From Bacteroidota bacterium (lineage in GTDB: Bacteria; Bacteroidota; Bacteroidia; CAMBQF01), in NCBI GenBank assembly GCA_027483285.1, contig JAIXUZ010000281.1:1-14077 (forward strand): a stretch of 14,077 nt of DNA. The letters are read 5' to 3'. Below are positions 12,871-14,077 of this stretch, in pieces. The notes beneath the pieces are model-generated. The model did no database searches. It was not told the origin of the DNA and saw only the letters and a list, made by a program, of their open reading frames with translations. Position 1 is the first letter of the stretch. The number at the start of each line of letters is the position of its first letter. A program made the position numbers and the translations under genes.

Positions 12871-14046
12871 ATGAGAACTTTACGATTTATAGACTTATTT
12901 GCAGGACTTGGGGGGTTTCACCTTGCATTGAAGGATTTAGGACACACTTGTGTGTTCGCTAGTGAAATTAATGATGATTTAAGGGCCTTATATAAAATCA
13001 ATCATGGTATTACATGCAATGGCGATATAAATGCAGTTGATGTTATAAACATTCCCTCTCACGATATTATTTGTGCAGGATTCCCATGCCAACCATTTTC
13101 AAAAGCTGGAAAGCAAAATGGCCTTGAAGATGAAACAAATGGAAATTTTTTTAATAGGATAATGGAAATTGCCGACCTACACAATCCAGAATATATTTTT
13201 TTAGAAAATGTCCCGAATTTAAAAGGACATGACAGTGGCAATACATGGAATTATATTTATAAAAAACTAACTGTTAAATATGACGTTAAAGAGCAAGTCA
13301 TATCACCTCATAAATTTGGGGTTCCTCAACACAGATCGAGAATATATATAGTTTGCCGACTAAAATCTGCCGGCGGATTAAAAGACTATGAATTCCCTAA
13401 GGATGAATACTCAGGAACACTATCAATAAAAACTATTATTGAAAAAAAACCGAAAGAATATACTGTAATTAAACCTGAATCTCTTAACCACATAAAAGTT
13501 TGGCAAGAATTTCTTGACCATTTAAAACCTGAAGAAGTGCCAAGATTCCCGATCTGGGCAATGGAATTCGGAGCGACATATCCATATGAAGATGTTGCAC
13601 CAATTAAATTAAGTGCAAATGAACTTAAAAAACACAAAGGTAAATTTGGCAAAAAAATAGCGGGGCATTCGTTTGATGAGATTCTTGAGTGTTTACCAAT
13701 ATATTCACAAATAGATCAGAAGGAATTCCCACATTGGAAGAAATATTATATTAAATCAAATAGAGAATTTTATCTTAAACACAGGAAATGGTTAGACAAT
13801 TGGATACCAAAAATTCTTGAATTTGAAAATAGTCATCAAAAATTTGAATGGAATTGTGGAAATAAAACCCAACTAACAATCAATGACAAGATATTACAAT
13901 TCAGGCCATCTGGAATAAGGGTAAAAACACCAGATTTTTCGCCTGCTTTAGTTTTAACTGGATATTCCGTTCAAACTGACCACCTTTTTCCGCGTCAAAT
14001 TGACCACCTGTTTTCAAGTGGTAATTTAGTCGAGATTTGTCGGTAA
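12871..14046 (+). pseudogene. DNA (cytosine-5) methyltransferase, 3' end interrupted by IS
   Basis: A C5-methyltransferase of restriction-modification type. Motif I is DLFAGLGG (8-15), the catalytic motif IV PCQPFSKAG has nucleophile C73, motif VI is ENVPNL (112-117) and motif VIII QHRSRIYIV (153-161). A long target-recognition region follows, then a motif IX-like RPSGIRVKTPDFSPALVLT (345-363). At 13959 the IS begins. The last 28 codons (from G364) and the stop at 14044-14046 come from the IS end, and motif X (the EAARLQGF-type SAM-pocket element) is missing. Activity is therefore doubtful. A TATATTTA box (12843-12850) may drive it. The gene is AT-rich and probably acquired. The partner endonuclease, if any, would lie beyond the IS. 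Confidence 0.88.
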
Positions 14047-14077
14047 AGGCCGTTCATTTTTTTATAGTTAATTATTC
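13959..14077. mobile_element. IS21-family element end (right contig terminus), inside methyltransferase gene
   Basis: Exact inverse of positions 1-119. The element begins with TGGATATTCC at 13959, with the duplicated CCGTTCAAACTGACCACC-type motifs at 13967-13984 and 13990-14008. The IS body lies to the right, outside the window. Since the same end faces inward on both sides, at least two IS copies in opposite orientation flank this segment in the genome, unless the assembly is misled by the repeat. Confidence 0.75.

Noticed and set aside
1..14077. Terminal inverted repeats of a linear plasmid or phage
   Set aside because: The repeats begin exactly at an IS21-like TG/CA tip, carry the family's duplicated terminal motifs and interrupt a methyltransferase gene, so an IS plus contig breakage explains them better.

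Overview
The window looks like one whole assembly contig from a member of the Bacteroidota. Several candidate promoters carry the TAnnTTTG -7 box of that phylum, intergenic DNA is AT-rich, and the families seen (WYL regulator, RmuC, MoxR-partner type DUF58, excisionase-like HTH, zinc-finger mobile-element genes) are common there. Genus cannot be told. Both ends are the same 119-nt sequence in inverted orientation. It carries duplicated GGTGGTCArTTTGA motifs and a TG/CA tip, typical of an IS21-family (IstA/IstB) element. The contig therefore runs from one IS copy to another and stops in both.

Layout. (1) 1-119: IS end. (2) 355-1716, minus: rmuC, a chromosomal housekeeping gene. (3) 1843-4587, minus: a probable operon led by a WYL-domain regulator, then two paralogous beta-rich proteins, a four-helix membrane protein and a small acidic protein. 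A 17-bp-arm palindrome lies over a promoter between the two paralogues. (4) 4881-6170, plus: a DUF262-HNH nuclease of the GmrSD-like superfamily, divergent from the WYL gene. (5) 6320-8194, minus: a DUF2779 protein joining a Cas4-like Fe-S PD-(D/E)XK nuclease to a DEDD exonuclease. (6) 8195-8692: non-coding DNA with nested inverted repeats, a roughly 10-bp phased ACGG array and a strong terminator. (7) 8693-11171, minus: small mobile-element-type genes (one-TM protein, zinc-finger protein, excisionase-like HTH protein, a 308-aa unknown) and what looks like the N-terminal relic of a tyrosine integrase. (8) 11508-11581, minus: tRNA-Asp(GTC) with its own terminator. (9) 11650-12582, minus: a GC-richer DUF58 gene. 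(10) 12871 onward, plus: a DNA cytosine-5 methyltransferase cut by the IS before motif X.

My reading is a defence/genomic-island segment set among core genes (rmuC, tRNA-Asp, DUF58). The integrase relic and excisionase-like gene beside tRNA-Asp suggest an old tRNA-targeted insertion. The WYL regulator, DUF262-HNH, DUF2779 and interrupted methyltransferase are gene types often found in anti-phage islands. The most promising under-described items are the WYL/twin-paralogue operon facing the DUF262-HNH gene, the DUF2779 double nuclease with its palindromic leader, and the phased ACGG array. Functional links between them are inference from position only.
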